Of a DNA stretch of 64,000 nucleotides, positions 28,131-37,010 are shown piece by piece (positions within the stretch are counted from its first letter, which is position 1; every line of letters begins with the position of its first letter). A program made the translations under genes and the position numbers. Origin of the DNA: RGIG4079 sp045637505 (GTDB taxonomy: Bacteria; Bacteroidota; Bacteroidia; Bacteroidales; Muribaculaceae); NCBI GenBank assembly GCA_045637505.1, contig JAZTZO010000007.1, positions 36,820 through 100,819 on the forward strand, given 5' to 3'. The notes beneath the pieces were generated by a model. That model did not search any database and was not told where the DNA came from. It worked only from the letters and a program-made list of their open reading frames with translations.

Positions 28131-28979
28131 TTATCTTTTAGTGAAATCTTTGTTTATTGATATGCTATTTTTATTAATTATAATAAGTTTCGCTTTATAT
28201 AAATTGCCAATTGCTTTCTTTAAATCTTTTTTACTACATTGAAGAATTGCTTTGATTTCTTCTGGGCTTGATTTGTCGCCTAAAGACGTTGACCCACCAT
28301 TCATCTCAATGAATTTGTAAAATCTATCAGCTAAAATTTCAATTCTATTTGTTGCTGTATCATTTAAAGTGATATCAATCTTTCCGTCACCTCTCACTTG
28401 CTTGACATATCCTGTGACAATGTCTTCTTGGTCAATCGATTTAAATATTTCGTTTTTATATATCATTCCATTATGAAGGTTGTCAATGATAGCTTTATAT
28501 CCAATTTCTGTCTCTTCATAAATTAAGCATGATACTTCGTCACCCTTTTTATATAAAGGGTACGTGTTACCTAAAAATTTGTTTATTTTAGACGACGCTA
28601 CAACTCGTTTTGTAGTATCGTCAAGATATGTGTATACGAGGTATCGTCCTCCATTTCTCATTTTTGAGCGTTGTTCGCTAAAAGGGACTAATAAGTCTTT
28701 CATTAATCCCCAATCAAGAAATGCACCAACTTTGGTTACACTCTTGACTGTTAAGAACCCAAACTGTCCTACTTGTGTAAATGGCGTTTCAGTAGTGGCT
28801 ATTAAACGATCTTCTGAATCGGTATATATAAATACATTTAATTCATCCCCAATTTGTGGGATATCGGTAATATATCTTGCTGGTAATAATATTTCTAAAC
28901 CATTGCCTCCGTCGAGATAAAGTCCAAAATCTACGATTTTAGAAACTTTAAGGGTGTTAAATTTTCCTATTTTCAACAT
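28131..28979 (-). CDS. CvfB-like S1 RNA-binding protein
   Basis: 282 residues of consecutive S1-like beta-barrels (FNTLKVSKIVDFGLYLDGG...LLPARYI; FGFLTVKSVTKVGAFLDWGLMKDLLVPF; VTGYVKQVRGDGKIDITL) and a C-terminal winged-helix part (SSPEEIKAILQCSKKDLKKAIGNLYKAKLI). This is the CvfB/YitL order. RNA-binding, regulatory role not defined here. The 118-nt gap to lpxD shows no clear element. Confidence 0.9.
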   Translation of the reverse strand: MLKIGKFNTLKVSKIVDFGLYLDGGNGLEILLPARYITDIPQIGDELNVFIYTDSEDRLIATTETPFTQVGQFGFLTVKSVTKVGAFLDWGLMKDLLVPFSEQRSKMRNGGRYLVYTYLDDTTKRVVASSKINKFLGNTYPLYKKGDEVSCLIYEETEIGYKAIIDNLHNGMIYKNEIFKSIDQEDIVTGYVKQVRGDGKIDITLNDTATNRIEILADRFYKFIEMNGGSTSLGDKSSPEEIKAILQCSKKDLKKAIGNLYKAKLIIINKNSISINKDFTKR

Positions 28980-29010
28980 ATATGTATATTTTTGTACTGC
29001 AAAATAACAT

Positions 29011-29018
29011 TATTTTTG
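29011..29018 (+). promoter_or_regulatory. -7 element for the lipoprotein-rsmG-MBL unit
   Basis: TATTTTTG, 20 nt before the ATG at 29039; a TTTG lies upstream but at a short spacing of 16 nt. Confidence 0.4.
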
Positions 29019-29038
29019 TGGAATAATGCATAAAAAGT

Positions 29039-29698
29039 ATGAACAAAATCACTTTTGTACATAATTTGATTAATCTGAAGTCGATAATATATGTGTTAGT
29101 GTTAGCATGTATTTTATCTTGTTCGCATGTATCAGAATCTGAATCAACATTGCGACAATCAGACCTAAATCATGAAGTTTATGCTGATTCAGTTAATAAT
29201 ATAGAACTCAACTTGTATTTACCTGTAATTTCAAGTGAATTAAAATTAAAAATTTTAGAGATAATATATGAAGATTCGATAGAATCATATGACTCAGCTC
29301 TAAAGCATATATATAAAGATTACAAGAATTTCAAATCAAATATTGTAGCATTATACGATAATGAGAAAGTGTTGACATTGAGAATTGTTGATTTGTATTG
29401 GACTGATGAAGGTGATACATTGCAAGAAACATCGCATATAACATATCTCAAACGTTATAATAGAAAATTTTCACTGAATGATATTATATCAAATAGCGAA
29501 GAAATGGATTGTCTCACAACAATGTTAAATGGTAAAGGTCATAGCATATTATTCTCTCCTGATGTAGATGTTACAATATTAGGTGATAGTATTATATTCC
29601 ATTATGATAAAGTAAAACAAGAGAAATTACATATAGCGTTATCATTAGATGATTTAGATAAGCAATTTCATAAATTAAAAACTATATATAATGAATAA
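29039..29698 (+). CDS. Predicted lipoprotein, possibly DUF3298-like
   Basis: 219 residues. Hydrophobic segment ending VLACILSCSHVSES, a lipobox with Cys at residue 28, so the mature protein should be lipid-anchored. The C-terminal half (VLTLRIVDLYWTDEGDTLQETSHITYLKRYNRKFSLNDII) is reminiscent of DUF3298-type periplasmic domains, where a Gly-His-x-Asn... core precedes a 'LNDLF' motif, but I am not sure. It overlaps rsmG by 8 nt, suggesting translational coupling. Confidence 0.65.
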   Translation: MNKITFVHNLINLKSIIYVLVLACILSCSHVSESESTLRQSDLNHEVYADSVNNIELNLYLPVISSELKLKILEIIYEDSIESYDSALKHIYKDYKNFKSNIVALYDNEKVLTLRIVDLYWTDEGDTLQETSHITYLKRYNRKFSLNDIISNSEEMDCLTTMLNGKGHSILFSPDVDVTILGDSIIFHYDKVKQEKLHIALSLDDLDKQFHKLKTIYNE

Positions 29699-30314
29699 TT
29701 CAATATTGAAGTACTTCCCAAATATTTCAGATGTGCAAATTAAACAGTTTGAGTTAATGGGGCAATTATATCCTATGTGGAACGAGAAGATTAATGTAAT
29801 ATCGCGCAAAGATATTGATAATTTATATATGAACCACATATTACACTCATTATCAATTGCTAAATTTATAACACCTACCGACGGAACTACGTTTCTTGAT
29901 ATGGGCACAGGTGGAGGATTTCCTGGCATTCCACTTGCAACAATGTTCCCTAATTGCAGTTTTCATTTAATAGATAGGATAGGTAAAAAGATAAAAGTGG
30001 CGTCTGAAATAGCTAACGAAATAGGATTAAAGAATGTTACTTTTCAACATGGTGATATAGGCGAATGCCGAAAAAAGTATGATTTTGTGGTAAGCAGAGC
30101 CGTTATGAGATTAGACGAATTATTGCCATTAATTAAAAAGAATATTGCAAAAGACAATAAAAATAAATATCAAAATGGACTAATTTGCCTGAAAGGTGGT
30201 GATTTGGCTGAAGAATTAAACGCAGTAAATTATCCAGTTATAGACTACCCTATTACTGAATTTTTTAATGAACCTTTTTTTGAGACTAAGAAAATAATTT
30301 ATGTACCTATGTAG
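29691..30314 (+). CDS. rsmG: 16S rRNA (guanine(527)-N7)-methyltransferase RsmG
   Basis: 207 residues with SAM motif FLDMGTGGGFPGIPLA and LIDRIGKKIKVA, FQHGDIGE, DFVVSRAV, CLKGGDL: the full RsmG/GidB signature. Methylates G527 of 16S rRNA. Overlaps the upstream lipoprotein gene and is followed after 9 nt by the MBL hydrolase. Confidence 0.96.
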   Translation: MNNSILKYFPNISDVQIKQFELMGQLYPMWNEKINVISRKDIDNLYMNHILHSLSIAKFITPTDGTTFLDMGTGGGFPGIPLATMFPNCSFHLIDRIGKKIKVASEIANEIGLKNVTFQHGDIGECRKKYDFVVSRAVMRLDELLPLIKKNIAKDNKNKYQNGLICLKGGDLAEELNAVNYPVIDYPITEFFNEPFFETKKIIYVPM

Positions 30315-30323
30315 ATAAAAAAA

Positions 30324-30962
30324 ATGAAAGTAAGTCGTTTTACATTTAACATGTTTGGTGTTAACACTTATATTTTATGGGATGATATAAGTAAAGAGGC
30401 ATTAATTGTTGACCCAGGAATGATTAATGAAAAAGAGCAAAACGAAATTAAAGCCTTTTTAGATGCGAATGGTCTAAGTCTTAGGCATTTAATAAATACT
30501 CACATGCATATTGATCACGCCTTTGGTATATCATATATGAAAGAAAACTATAATTTAAAATTGGAATGTAATTTAGAAGACCAATTTTTAGCTCAAAGGT
30601 TAAATGAGCAGGCCAATATGTTTGGACTTCCTATTTCAATGGAGGTTTTACAAATAGATGTTGACTTAAAGGATGGTGAAAAAATTCAATTAGGTGATGA
30701 GTATCTAAAGATATTACATATGCCAGGACATTCTCCAGGAGGTATTATTTTATATGCTCCACAATCTAATTTTATAATTTCGGGAGATGTTTTATTTAAT
30801 ACAAGTATTGGGCGTACAGATTTGCCTGGAGGGAATTATACTCAATTAATAGACGCTATTAGCAATAAATTAATGACTTTACCAGATGATGTTGTCGTGT
30901 ATCCTGGACACGGACCTGAAACTTCTATAGGTTATGAAAAACAAAACAACCCTTATTTATAA
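30324..30962 (+). CDS. MBL-fold metallo-hydrolase (glyoxalase II-like)
   Basis: 212 residues with the zinc motif THMHIDHAFG (HxHxDH), PGHSPGGI, SGDVLF and PGHGPET in the right order for a two-metal metallo-beta-lactamase fold hydrolase. The family includes hydroxyacylglutathione hydrolase-like thioesterases; a specific substrate is not inferable. Ends at a strong hairpin. Confidence 0.92.
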   Translation: MKVSRFTFNMFGVNTYILWDDISKEALIVDPGMINEKEQNEIKAFLDANGLSLRHLINTHMHIDHAFGISYMKENYNLKLECNLEDQFLAQRLNEQANMFGLPISMEVLQIDVDLKDGEKIQLGDEYLKILHMPGHSPGGIILYAPQSNFIISGDVLFNTSIGRTDLPGGNYTQLIDAISNKLMTLPDDVVVYPGHGPETSIGYEKQNNPYL

Positions 30963-30998
30963 AACAAAGAACGGAGGTTTACCTCCGTTCTTTGTTTT
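30961..30998. terminator. Bidirectional terminator
   Basis: 18-bp perfect stem with TT loop (30961-30978 with 30981-30998) between the convergent MBL hydrolase and glnS; one arm overlaps the end of the MBL stop codon. Confidence 0.85.
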
Positions 30999-31003
30999 AT
31001 AAA

Positions 31004-32707
31004 TTATTTCTTTTGAGCTTTTTCCCAACTGTCTTTAAGAGCAATAGTGCGATTGAAAATGAGTTTTTCTGGCGTTGAATCATAGTCGGGAGTAAAGTAG
31101 CCAATGCGTTGGAATTGGAATTTATGACCAATAGTTGCATTCTCGGCGATAAAAGGTTCGACTTTAATGCCCTCTATAGTTTTAAGAGATTCAGGATTGA
31201 GCATTTCTCGGAAATCTCGTTCGCTTTCAGCAGCGGGATTTTCTACCTCAAAAAGTCTATCATAAAGTCTTACTGTGGCATCAACTGCATGTTGTGCAGA
31301 AACCCAATGGAGTGTGCCTTTTACTTTTCGAGCACTTCCTGGGAGCCCGCTACGAGTTTCGGGATCATATGTGCAATATATTTCTTCAATATTACCATCT
31401 TCATCTTTCTTGACACTGGTACATTTTATAATGTATGCTCCTTTTAAACGCACCTCGCTTTCGGGTGCCAATCTAAAGAATTTTTTAGGAGGATTTTCCA
31501 TAAAGTCTTCTCGTTCAATGTATATTTCGGAACAGAATGGCATTTGGTGAGTTCCTGAATTTGGATCTTCGGGATTGTTTTCCATTTCAACCATTTCAGT
31601 TTGGCCTTCGGGGTAGTTCGTAATAATCAATTTTACAGGATTTATTACAGCCATAGCACGAGTCGATACCTTGTTTAAATCTTCTCTAACAGCATGTTCT
31701 AATAATGATATGCTATTTAGAGCTTCATATTTGGTATAGCCAATTGTAGAGATGAAGTTCTTTATTGATTGAGGAGTATATCCACGACGACGCATGCCCG
31801 ATATTGTTGGCATACGTGGGTCATCCCATCCAGCTACCAATCCTTCTTGAACAAGTTGTAATAACTTGCGCTTACTCATTACAGTATATGTGAGATTTAA
31901 ACGATTAAACTCAATTTGTCGTGGACAATAAGTTTCATCGGCAAGTTCTTTTACGTAATATTCATAAAGAGGGCGATGAGGGACAAACTCAAGAGTGCAA
32001 ATAGAGTGTGTTACTCCTTCAAAATAATCGCTTTGGCCATGAGCAAAGTCATACATAGGATAAACACTCCATTTTGTGCCAGTGCGATGGTGAGGATGCT
32101 TAATTATGCGATACATTATAGGATCGCGAAAATGCATATTAGAAGAACTCATATCAATTTTTGCGCGCAAAACTCGAGCACCTTCTTCAAATTCGCCTGC
32201 ATTCATTCGTTGAAATAGGTCGAGATTTTCTTCGATAGAACGGCTGCGATATGGACTATTCGTTCCAGGTGATGTAGGTGTCCCTTTTTGTGCAGCTATT
32301 TCTTCAGACGATTGATCGTCAACATATGCTTTCCCCTCTTTTATTAGTCTAATTGCTAAATCATATAATTGAGGGAAATAGTCAGATGCATAATATTCTC
32401 TATCGCCCCAATCAAATCCTAACCAATGGATATCTTCTTTGATTGCGTCAACATATTCTACATCTTCTTTTACTGGATTAGTATCATCAAAGCGTAGATT
32501 ACAAGTTCCTCCAAATTTTTCTGCGACACCAAAGTCCATGCAAATCGCTTTTGCATGGCCGATGTGAAGATAGCCGTTTGGCTCAGGTGGGAAGCGAGTG
32601 TTTAGTCTTCCTCCATTTTTGCCAGCTTGTAAATCATCGGCAACCAATTGCTCAACAAAGTTAAGCCCTTTCTTTTCGGTATTTTCAACTTCGTTTATTT
32701 CAGTCAT
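31004..32707 (-). CDS. glnS: Glutaminyl-tRNA synthetase
   Basis: 567 residues. Class I signatures: PPEPNGYLHIGHAKAI (HIGH) near residue 42-57 and VMSKRKL (KMSKS) near 275. FDDTNPVKEDVEYVD and YDFAHGQSDYFEGVTHSICTLEF are GlnRS-specific rather than GluRS. The C-terminal anticodon-binding beta-barrels are complete. A tRNA-Gln(CUG) is 8 kb away. A 9-nt direct repeat TAACGTTGA occurs twice in its leader just upstream of the ATG. Confidence 0.97.
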   Translation of the reverse strand: MTEINEVENTEKKGLNFVEQLVADDLQAGKNGGRLNTRFPPEPNGYLHIGHAKAICMDFGVAEKFGGTCNLRFDDTNPVKEDVEYVDAIKEDIHWLGFDWGDREYYASDYFPQLYDLAIRLIKEGKAYVDDQSSEEIAAQKGTPTSPGTNSPYRSRSIEENLDLFQRMNAGEFEEGARVLRAKIDMSSSNMHFRDPIMYRIIKHPHHRTGTKWSVYPMYDFAHGQSDYFEGVTHSICTLEFVPHRPLYEYYVKELADETYCPRQIEFNRLNLTYTVMSKRKLLQLVQEGLVAGWDDPRMPTISGMRRRGYTPQSIKNFISTIGYTKYEALNSISLLEHAVREDLNKVSTRAMAVINPVKLIITNYPEGQTEMVEMENNPEDPNSGTHQMPFCSEIYIEREDFMENPPKKFFRLAPESEVRLKGAYIIKCTSVKKDEDGNIEEIYCTYDPETRSGLPGSARKVKGTLHWVSAQHAVDATVRLYDRLFEVENPAAESERDFREMLNPESLKTIEGIKVEPFIAENATIGHKFQFQRIGYFTPDYDSTPEKLIFNRTIALKDSWEKAQKK

Positions 32708-32754
32708 AACGTTGAATGTTTAACGTTGATAAATATTGTTCTTTTTTTAGATTA

Positions 32755-32762
32755 CAAATTTA
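32755..32762 (-). promoter_or_regulatory. -7 element for glnS
   Basis: TAAATTTG on the minus strand, 48 nt upstream of the glnS start. No -33 at canonical spacing. Confidence 0.45.
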
Positions 32763-32812
32763 ATCAATATTCTTGATACAATAATTAATGAGTATTCAAA
32801 AGTTTCAATAAA

Positions 32813-32852
32813 AAATAAGCAATATGCTCTTTTATGAGCATATTGCTTATTT
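32813..32852 (-). terminator. Terminator of the thrS-infC-rpmI-rplT operon
   Basis: 17-bp stem (32813-32829 with 32836-32852), 6-nt loop, followed on the minus strand by a T-run. It lies 25 nt after the rplT stop. Confidence 0.8.
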
Positions 32853-32876
32853 TTTTGTTATGTTGCTAAGTTAAAA

Positions 32877-33227
32877 TTAAGCGTTTTTTACCTTATCAAC
32901 AATAGCTTTAAATGCTGCAGGGTTGTTGAGTGCGAGGTCAGCAAGTACTTTGCGATTGATTTCAATACCTGACTTGTGAATAAGACCCATCAACTTTGAG
33001 TAAGAGAGGTCTTCAAGACGTGCAGCTGCGTTAATACGTTGAATCCAAAGAGCGCGGAAATTACGCTTTTTGTTTTTACGATCACGGTAAGCATAAGTAA
33101 GACCTTTTTCCCAAGTGTTTTTGGCAACGGTCCACACATTTTTACGACATCCGTAATAACCTCTTGTTAGTTTTAAGATTTTCTTTCTACGTGCTCTTGA
33201 GGCAACGTGGTTTACTGATCTTGGCAT
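32877..33227 (-). CDS. rplT: 50S ribosomal protein L20
   Basis: 116 residues: MPRSVNHVASRARRKKILKLTRGYYGCRKNVWTVAKN, then KNKKRNFRALWIQRINAAAR and LMGLIHKSGIEINRKVLADLA; unmistakable bL20. Last gene of thrS-infC-rpmI-rplT. The 104 nt between rpmI and rplT is longer than usual for this operon and could host an autoregulatory L20-binding structure, but I could not define one. Confidence 0.98.
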   Translation of the reverse strand: MPRSVNHVASRARRKKILKLTRGYYGCRKNVWTVAKNTWEKGLTYAYRDRKNKKRNFRALWIQRINAAARLEDLSYSKLMGLIHKSGIEINRKVLADLALNNPAAFKAIVDKVKNA

Positions 33228-33331
33228 TTTCTTTGAATTTTTTGAATGTTAGCGGCTTTTTGCTCTTTTAAGGCTAAACATTCGGTTAATAAAAAAATTA
33301 AAAAATCACGAATTAAAACTTGAAACCTAAA

Positions 33332-33529
33332 TTATTTGAGGGCAAGTAATGCCTTTACGTTGCTCTCGTCAACTTTAGCTACTGTAGAGAAGTGAGTGAG
33401 GTTTCTTTTTTGCTTTTTAGTCTTCTTTGTTAAGATGTGACTCTTAAAAGCATGTTTTCTTTTGATTTTTCCTGATCCGGTAAGGGCAAACCTCTTTTTG
33501 GCACCGGAGTTAGTTTTAATCTTTGGCAT
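33332..33529 (-). CDS. rpmI: 50S ribosomal protein L35
   Basis: 65 residues: MPKIKTNSGAKKRFALTGSGKIKRKHAFKSHILTKKTKKQKRNL, the bL35 pattern. Second-last gene of the operon. Confidence 0.98.
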   Translation of the reverse strand: MPKIKTNSGAKKRFALTGSGKIKRKHAFKSHILTKKTKKQKRNLTHFSTVAKVDESNVKALLALK

Positions 33530-33596
33530 TTTTGTTACTTTTAAAAAAATTAATTCGAGTTATTTAAAAATATCTTCGTCACACGTGACGTTGATG

Positions 33597-34178
33597 TTAT
33601 TTTTTCTTAGGTGTTATCATTAAAATCATTCTTTTTCCTTCAAGAACTGGCATTTGTTCAACTTTGCCATACTCTTCCAAGTCGTTGGCGAATCTTAAAA
33701 GTAGAACTTCGCCTTGCTCTTTGAATAGAATAGAGCGTCCTTTAAAGAATACATATGCTTTAACTTTTGCTCCTTCTTTTAGGAATCCCACCGCATGCTT
33801 CAACTTGAAGTTGTAGTCATGGTCATCGGTTTGGGGCCCGAAACGTATTTCTTTAACAACAACTTTCGTTGATTTAGCTTTTTGCTCTTTCAAACGTTTC
33901 TTTTGTTGGTAAAGAAATTTTTGATAATCAAGAATCTTACATACAGGAGGTTCTGCATTAGGCGATATCTCAATTAGGTCAAGACCTTGCTCATCAGCAA
34001 TCTTTAGAGCTTCAGATATAGAATACACCCCAGTTTCAACATTGTCTCCGACAAGGCGTACTTCACGAGCACGAATTTGCTCATTAATCATATAAGGGTC
34101 TTTGGCGTTTTTATCGCCTTTTCGTTGCCCACCATTATTGCGGTTGGGCTGAGGTCCATTAAAGGGCTTTTTCTCCAT
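33597..34178 (-). CDS. infC: Translation initiation factor IF-3
   Basis: 193 residues. After an N-terminal Gly/Asn-rich extension of about 28 aa comes MINEQIRAREVRLVGDN...ALKIADEQGLDLIEISPNAEPPVCKILDYQKFLYQQKK (N-domain and linker), then the C-domain (KEIRFGPQTDDHDYNFKLKHAVGFLKEGAKVKAYVFFKGR). Starts with ATG, not the rare AUU used for autoregulation in enterobacteria. Starts 7 nt after thrS. Confidence 0.97.
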   Translation of the reverse strand: MEKKPFNGPQPNRNNGGQRKGDKNAKDPYMINEQIRAREVRLVGDNVETGVYSISEALKIADEQGLDLIEISPNAEPPVCKILDYQKFLYQQKKRLKEQKAKSTKVVVKEIRFGPQTDDHDYNFKLKHAVGFLKEGAKVKAYVFFKGRSILFKEQGEVLLLRFANDLEEYGKVEQMPVLEGKRMILMITPKKK

Positions 34179-34185
34179 TCAGTAA

Positions 34186-36123
34186 TTATTGATTAATCAT
34201 TTTTTCGACTTCTTCAGCCAAATTTTGTGCAAAGGTAATAATTTTCATCGAACCTTTATCACCTTCGCCCTGTTTTCTTACAGAAATTTCATCATTTTCT
34301 GCTTCTTTTTCTCCAACAATGAGCAAATAAGGTATTCTTTTAAGTTCGTTATCGCGAATTTTCTTACCTATTTTTTCGTTTCGATCGTCAACTATTGCAC
34401 GAATATCTTTATCGTTGAGTTCTTTTGCAACTTTATAAGCGTAATCATTGAACTTTTCGCTGATAGGAAGGATTACTGCTTGATCAGTAGCTAACCACAA
34501 TGGGAATTTTCCCGCAGTGTGTTCAAGTAGTACAGCAACAAAGCGTTCCATAGAACCAAATGGCGCACGGTGAATCATTACTGGGCGATGTTTTTGGTTG
34601 TCGGCTCCTGTATATTCCAATTGGAAACGCTCAGGCAAGTTGTAGTCAACTTGGATTGTACCTAATTGCCAACGGCGACCAAGTGCATCTTTTACCATAA
34701 AGTCAAGTTTAGGACCATAAAATGCTGCTTCTCCAAGTTCGGTGCGTGCATTCAATCCCTTTTCAGCACAAGCTTCGATAATGGCATTCTCGGCAAGTCG
34801 CCAATTTTCATCGCTACCAATATATTTTTCTTTATTATTAGAATCGCGCAAAGAGATTTGTGCTTCGAAATTATCAAATTTAAGTGCTTTGAAAATAAAG
34901 AGGATGATATCCATTACTTTCAAGAACTCATCTTTAATTTGATCAGGAGCGCAGAATATATGTGCATCGTCTTGAGTGAAGCCACGAACACGAGTCAGAC
35001 CATGAAGCTCGCCACTTTGCTCATAACGATATACTGTACCAAACTCTGCAAGACGCAATGGCAATTCACGATAAGAACGAGGGAATGCCTTAAATATCTC
35101 ACAATGGTGAGGACAGTTCATTGGTTTAAGCAAGTATTCTTCGCCTTCTTCAGGAGTGTGAATTGGTTGGAATGAATCCTTGCCATATTTAGCATAGTGA
35201 CCTGAAGTAACATATAGCATTTTGTTGCCAATATGTGGAGTGATTACTTGTTGGTAACCATATTGTTTTTGGATTTTACGAAGGAATTGTTCAAGGCGAT
35301 CGCGCAAGGCAGCACCTTTAGGAAGCCACAATGGAAGACCTGCTCCAACATTTTGAGAGAATGCAAATAATTCCATTTCTTTACCCAATTTGCGGTGGTC
35401 ACGTTTCTTGGCTTCTTCAAGCATCACAAGATACTCATCGAGCATTTTCTTTTTAGGGAAAGTGATACCATACACGCGCACTAATTGATTGCGTTTTTCA
35501 TCGCCACGCCAGTAAGCACCAGCAAGTGATGTAACTTTAACCGCTTTAATTGGAGCTGTGTTAGGGATATGTGGACCACGGCAGAGGTCAGTAAACGAAC
35601 CTTGAGTATAAGTAGAGATAGTACCATCTTCAAGCTCGTTGATGAGCTCACACTTATATACTTCTCCTCTATCGCCAAAAAGTTTCAAAGCATCAGCTTT
35701 TGAGATGTCGCTTCGTTTGATTTCAACTTTACGTTGAGCCAATTCAAGCATCTTTTTCTCAATTTTTGGGAAGTCAGCTGCTGTAAGCGTGTGTTCACCT
35801 GGGTCAATATCATAGTAGAATCCATTTTCAACAGCTGGACCGATACCAAATTTTACACCAGGATACAACTCTTGAAGAGTTTCAGCCAACAAGTGAGCAG
35901 AACTATGCCAGAAAGCATGCTTACCTTCTGCATCTTCCCACTTAAATAACTTTATTGACGCATCTTCATTGACGGGGCGAGTCAAATCCCATTCTTGCTC
36001 GTTAATAGAAGCCGCAAGCACATCTTGAGCCAAACGAGAGCTAATGCTTTCTGCAATTTGAAGAGGAGTAATCCCAGATTCAAATTGCTTTACGCTACCA
36101 TCAGGAAAAGTAATATTTATCAT
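34186..36123 (-). CDS. thrS: Threonyl-tRNA synthetase
   Basis: 645 residues with TGS domain (1-60), editing domain with HSSAHLLAETLQELYPGVKFGIGP (zinc/editing His), class II motif 2 RYEQSGELHGLTRVRGFTQDDAHIF, MNCPHHCEIF and motif 3 APFGSMERFVAVLLEHTAGKFPLWL, and anticodon-binding domain. Full length. First gene of the thrS-infC-rpmI-rplT operon. Confidence 0.98.
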   Translation of the reverse strand: MINITFPDGSVKQFESGITPLQIAESISSRLAQDVLAASINEQEWDLTRPVNEDASIKLFKWEDAEGKHAFWHSSAHLLAETLQELYPGVKFGIGPAVENGFYYDIDPGEHTLTAADFPKIEKKMLELAQRKVEIKRSDISKADALKLFGDRGEVYKCELINELEDGTISTYTQGSFTDLCRGPHIPNTAPIKAVKVTSLAGAYWRGDEKRNQLVRVYGITFPKKKMLDEYLVMLEEAKKRDHRKLGKEMELFAFSQNVGAGLPLWLPKGAALRDRLEQFLRKIQKQYGYQQVITPHIGNKMLYVTSGHYAKYGKDSFQPIHTPEEGEEYLLKPMNCPHHCEIFKAFPRSYRELPLRLAEFGTVYRYEQSGELHGLTRVRGFTQDDAHIFCAPDQIKDEFLKVMDIILFIFKALKFDNFEAQISLRDSNNKEKYIGSDENWRLAENAIIEACAEKGLNARTELGEAAFYGPKLDFMVKDALGRRWQLGTIQVDYNLPERFQLEYTGADNQKHRPVMIHRAPFGSMERFVAVLLEHTAGKFPLWLATDQAVILPISEKFNDYAYKVAKELNDKDIRAIVDDRNEKIGKKIRDNELKRIPYLLIVGEKEAENDEISVRKQGEGDKGSMKIITFAQNLAEEVEKMINQ

Positions 36124-36187
36124 TGTTTTTATAACTTTTTTATCAAATTAAAGTATTCGAATTTGCACAATTTGGCAAAAACGACCA

Positions 36188-36195
36188 CAAAGATA
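36188..36195 (-). promoter_or_regulatory. -7 element for thrS operon
   Basis: TATCTTTG on the minus strand, about 65 nt upstream of the thrS start. -33 not clear. It marks the edge of the undisturbed chromosome next to the prophage remnant. Confidence 0.45.
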
Positions 36196-36239
36196 GTTAT
36201 TTATTTGGTAATAATACATTAAATATATGAGTTTTTTAC

Positions 36240-36450
36240 TCAAAAAAAGCATTTATTCTCTTTTTTGAGCTTTTTTATTGCTATTCCCGTATACAAAGAA
36301 AGATTTTTATCTTCTACTACACTCCTAAAAGCAGTTATCGCATACTCACGAGCCGTTTTCTTCGCTAATCGTGCCTTACCACTTGCGATGCCTCCTTTCT
36401 TACCTCTTTCTCTTGCTTCGAGGTGGTTTTAAATTTTTCTCATTCGCCAT
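36240..36450 (-). pseudogene. Frameshifted phage terminase-small-subunit-like fragment
   Basis: From an ATG at 36448-36450 the minus strand reads MANEKNLKPP, then stops soon after; shifting by one base it continues LEARERGKKGGIASGKAR and LAKKTAREYAITAFRSVVED before ending at a TGA at 36240-36242. The REKGGxASGKARxxKK motif following a short basic lead is common in phage small terminase-like or packaging-adjacent proteins. The body beyond about 60 residues is missing. A decayed gene at the downstream end of the prophage fragment. Confidence 0.55.
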
Positions 36451-36548
36451 ATATCTTTATCCTTTGATTATATACTTGTTAAACAATTTATTGTGGTTGA
36501 TTGTTTACACTTTCTCCTCCTTTGTCAACTTTATTTGGTGCATAATTA

Positions 36549-37001
36549 TCAAGGTCTAAATTTTACATTCGGATTGGCTAATCGTATCACATCACCCCAT
36601 TTTGCAATTTCTTCCTCGGTCATTAAACGAGCATTTTTGCTATCCCTAACAGGTACACCATTTTTCATTTTGAATTCTTGAACATGTGCAACTCCTGCAG
36701 GAAACACTTCACCAGTTTTCTTATTTCTATGCCCATCTATAAAGTCAATGTCCATTATGGCTTTATGTGTATGCTCATCATATACTCTCAATTGTATCAC
36801 TCTCTTTTGAACATCTGCCTTAAAATATGCATCTGACGAGTTGGATTCTATAGGTAGGTCATTCTCTCTCTCTTGATGTGGGTTGTGAATAACCTTAATA
36901 TTTCCTATAATCATGTCATTGCCATTTGCATCTTTTGTTACTTGCCAATATTTGTCAAGTATTTCATTATCTTCACCCCTTATTTGATTGTGTTGTCCCA
37001 T
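36549..37001 (-). CDS. Unrecognised protein in prophage remnant (toxin-like C-terminus?)
   Basis: 150 residues beginning MGQHNQIRGEDNEILDKYW. The C-terminal half (IQLRVYDEHTHKAIMDIDFIDG, AGVAHVQEF, LMTEEEIAKWGDVIRLANPNVKFRP) has the look of polymorphic-toxin cargo domains in which a conserved Asp-x-Asp and a His-x-H/Q cluster precede an ANP-type tail. I cannot name a family and this reading is weak. It follows a 129-residue acidic gene by 9 nt. No signal peptide or membrane segment. Confidence 0.6.
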   Translation of the reverse strand: MGQHNQIRGEDNEILDKYWQVTKDANGNDMIIGNIKVIHNPHQERENDLPIESNSSDAYFKADVQKRVIQLRVYDEHTHKAIMDIDFIDGHRNKKTGEVFPAGVAHVQEFKMKNGVPVRDSKNARLMTEEEIAKWGDVIRLANPNVKFRP

Positions 37002-37010
37002 GCTATTTTT

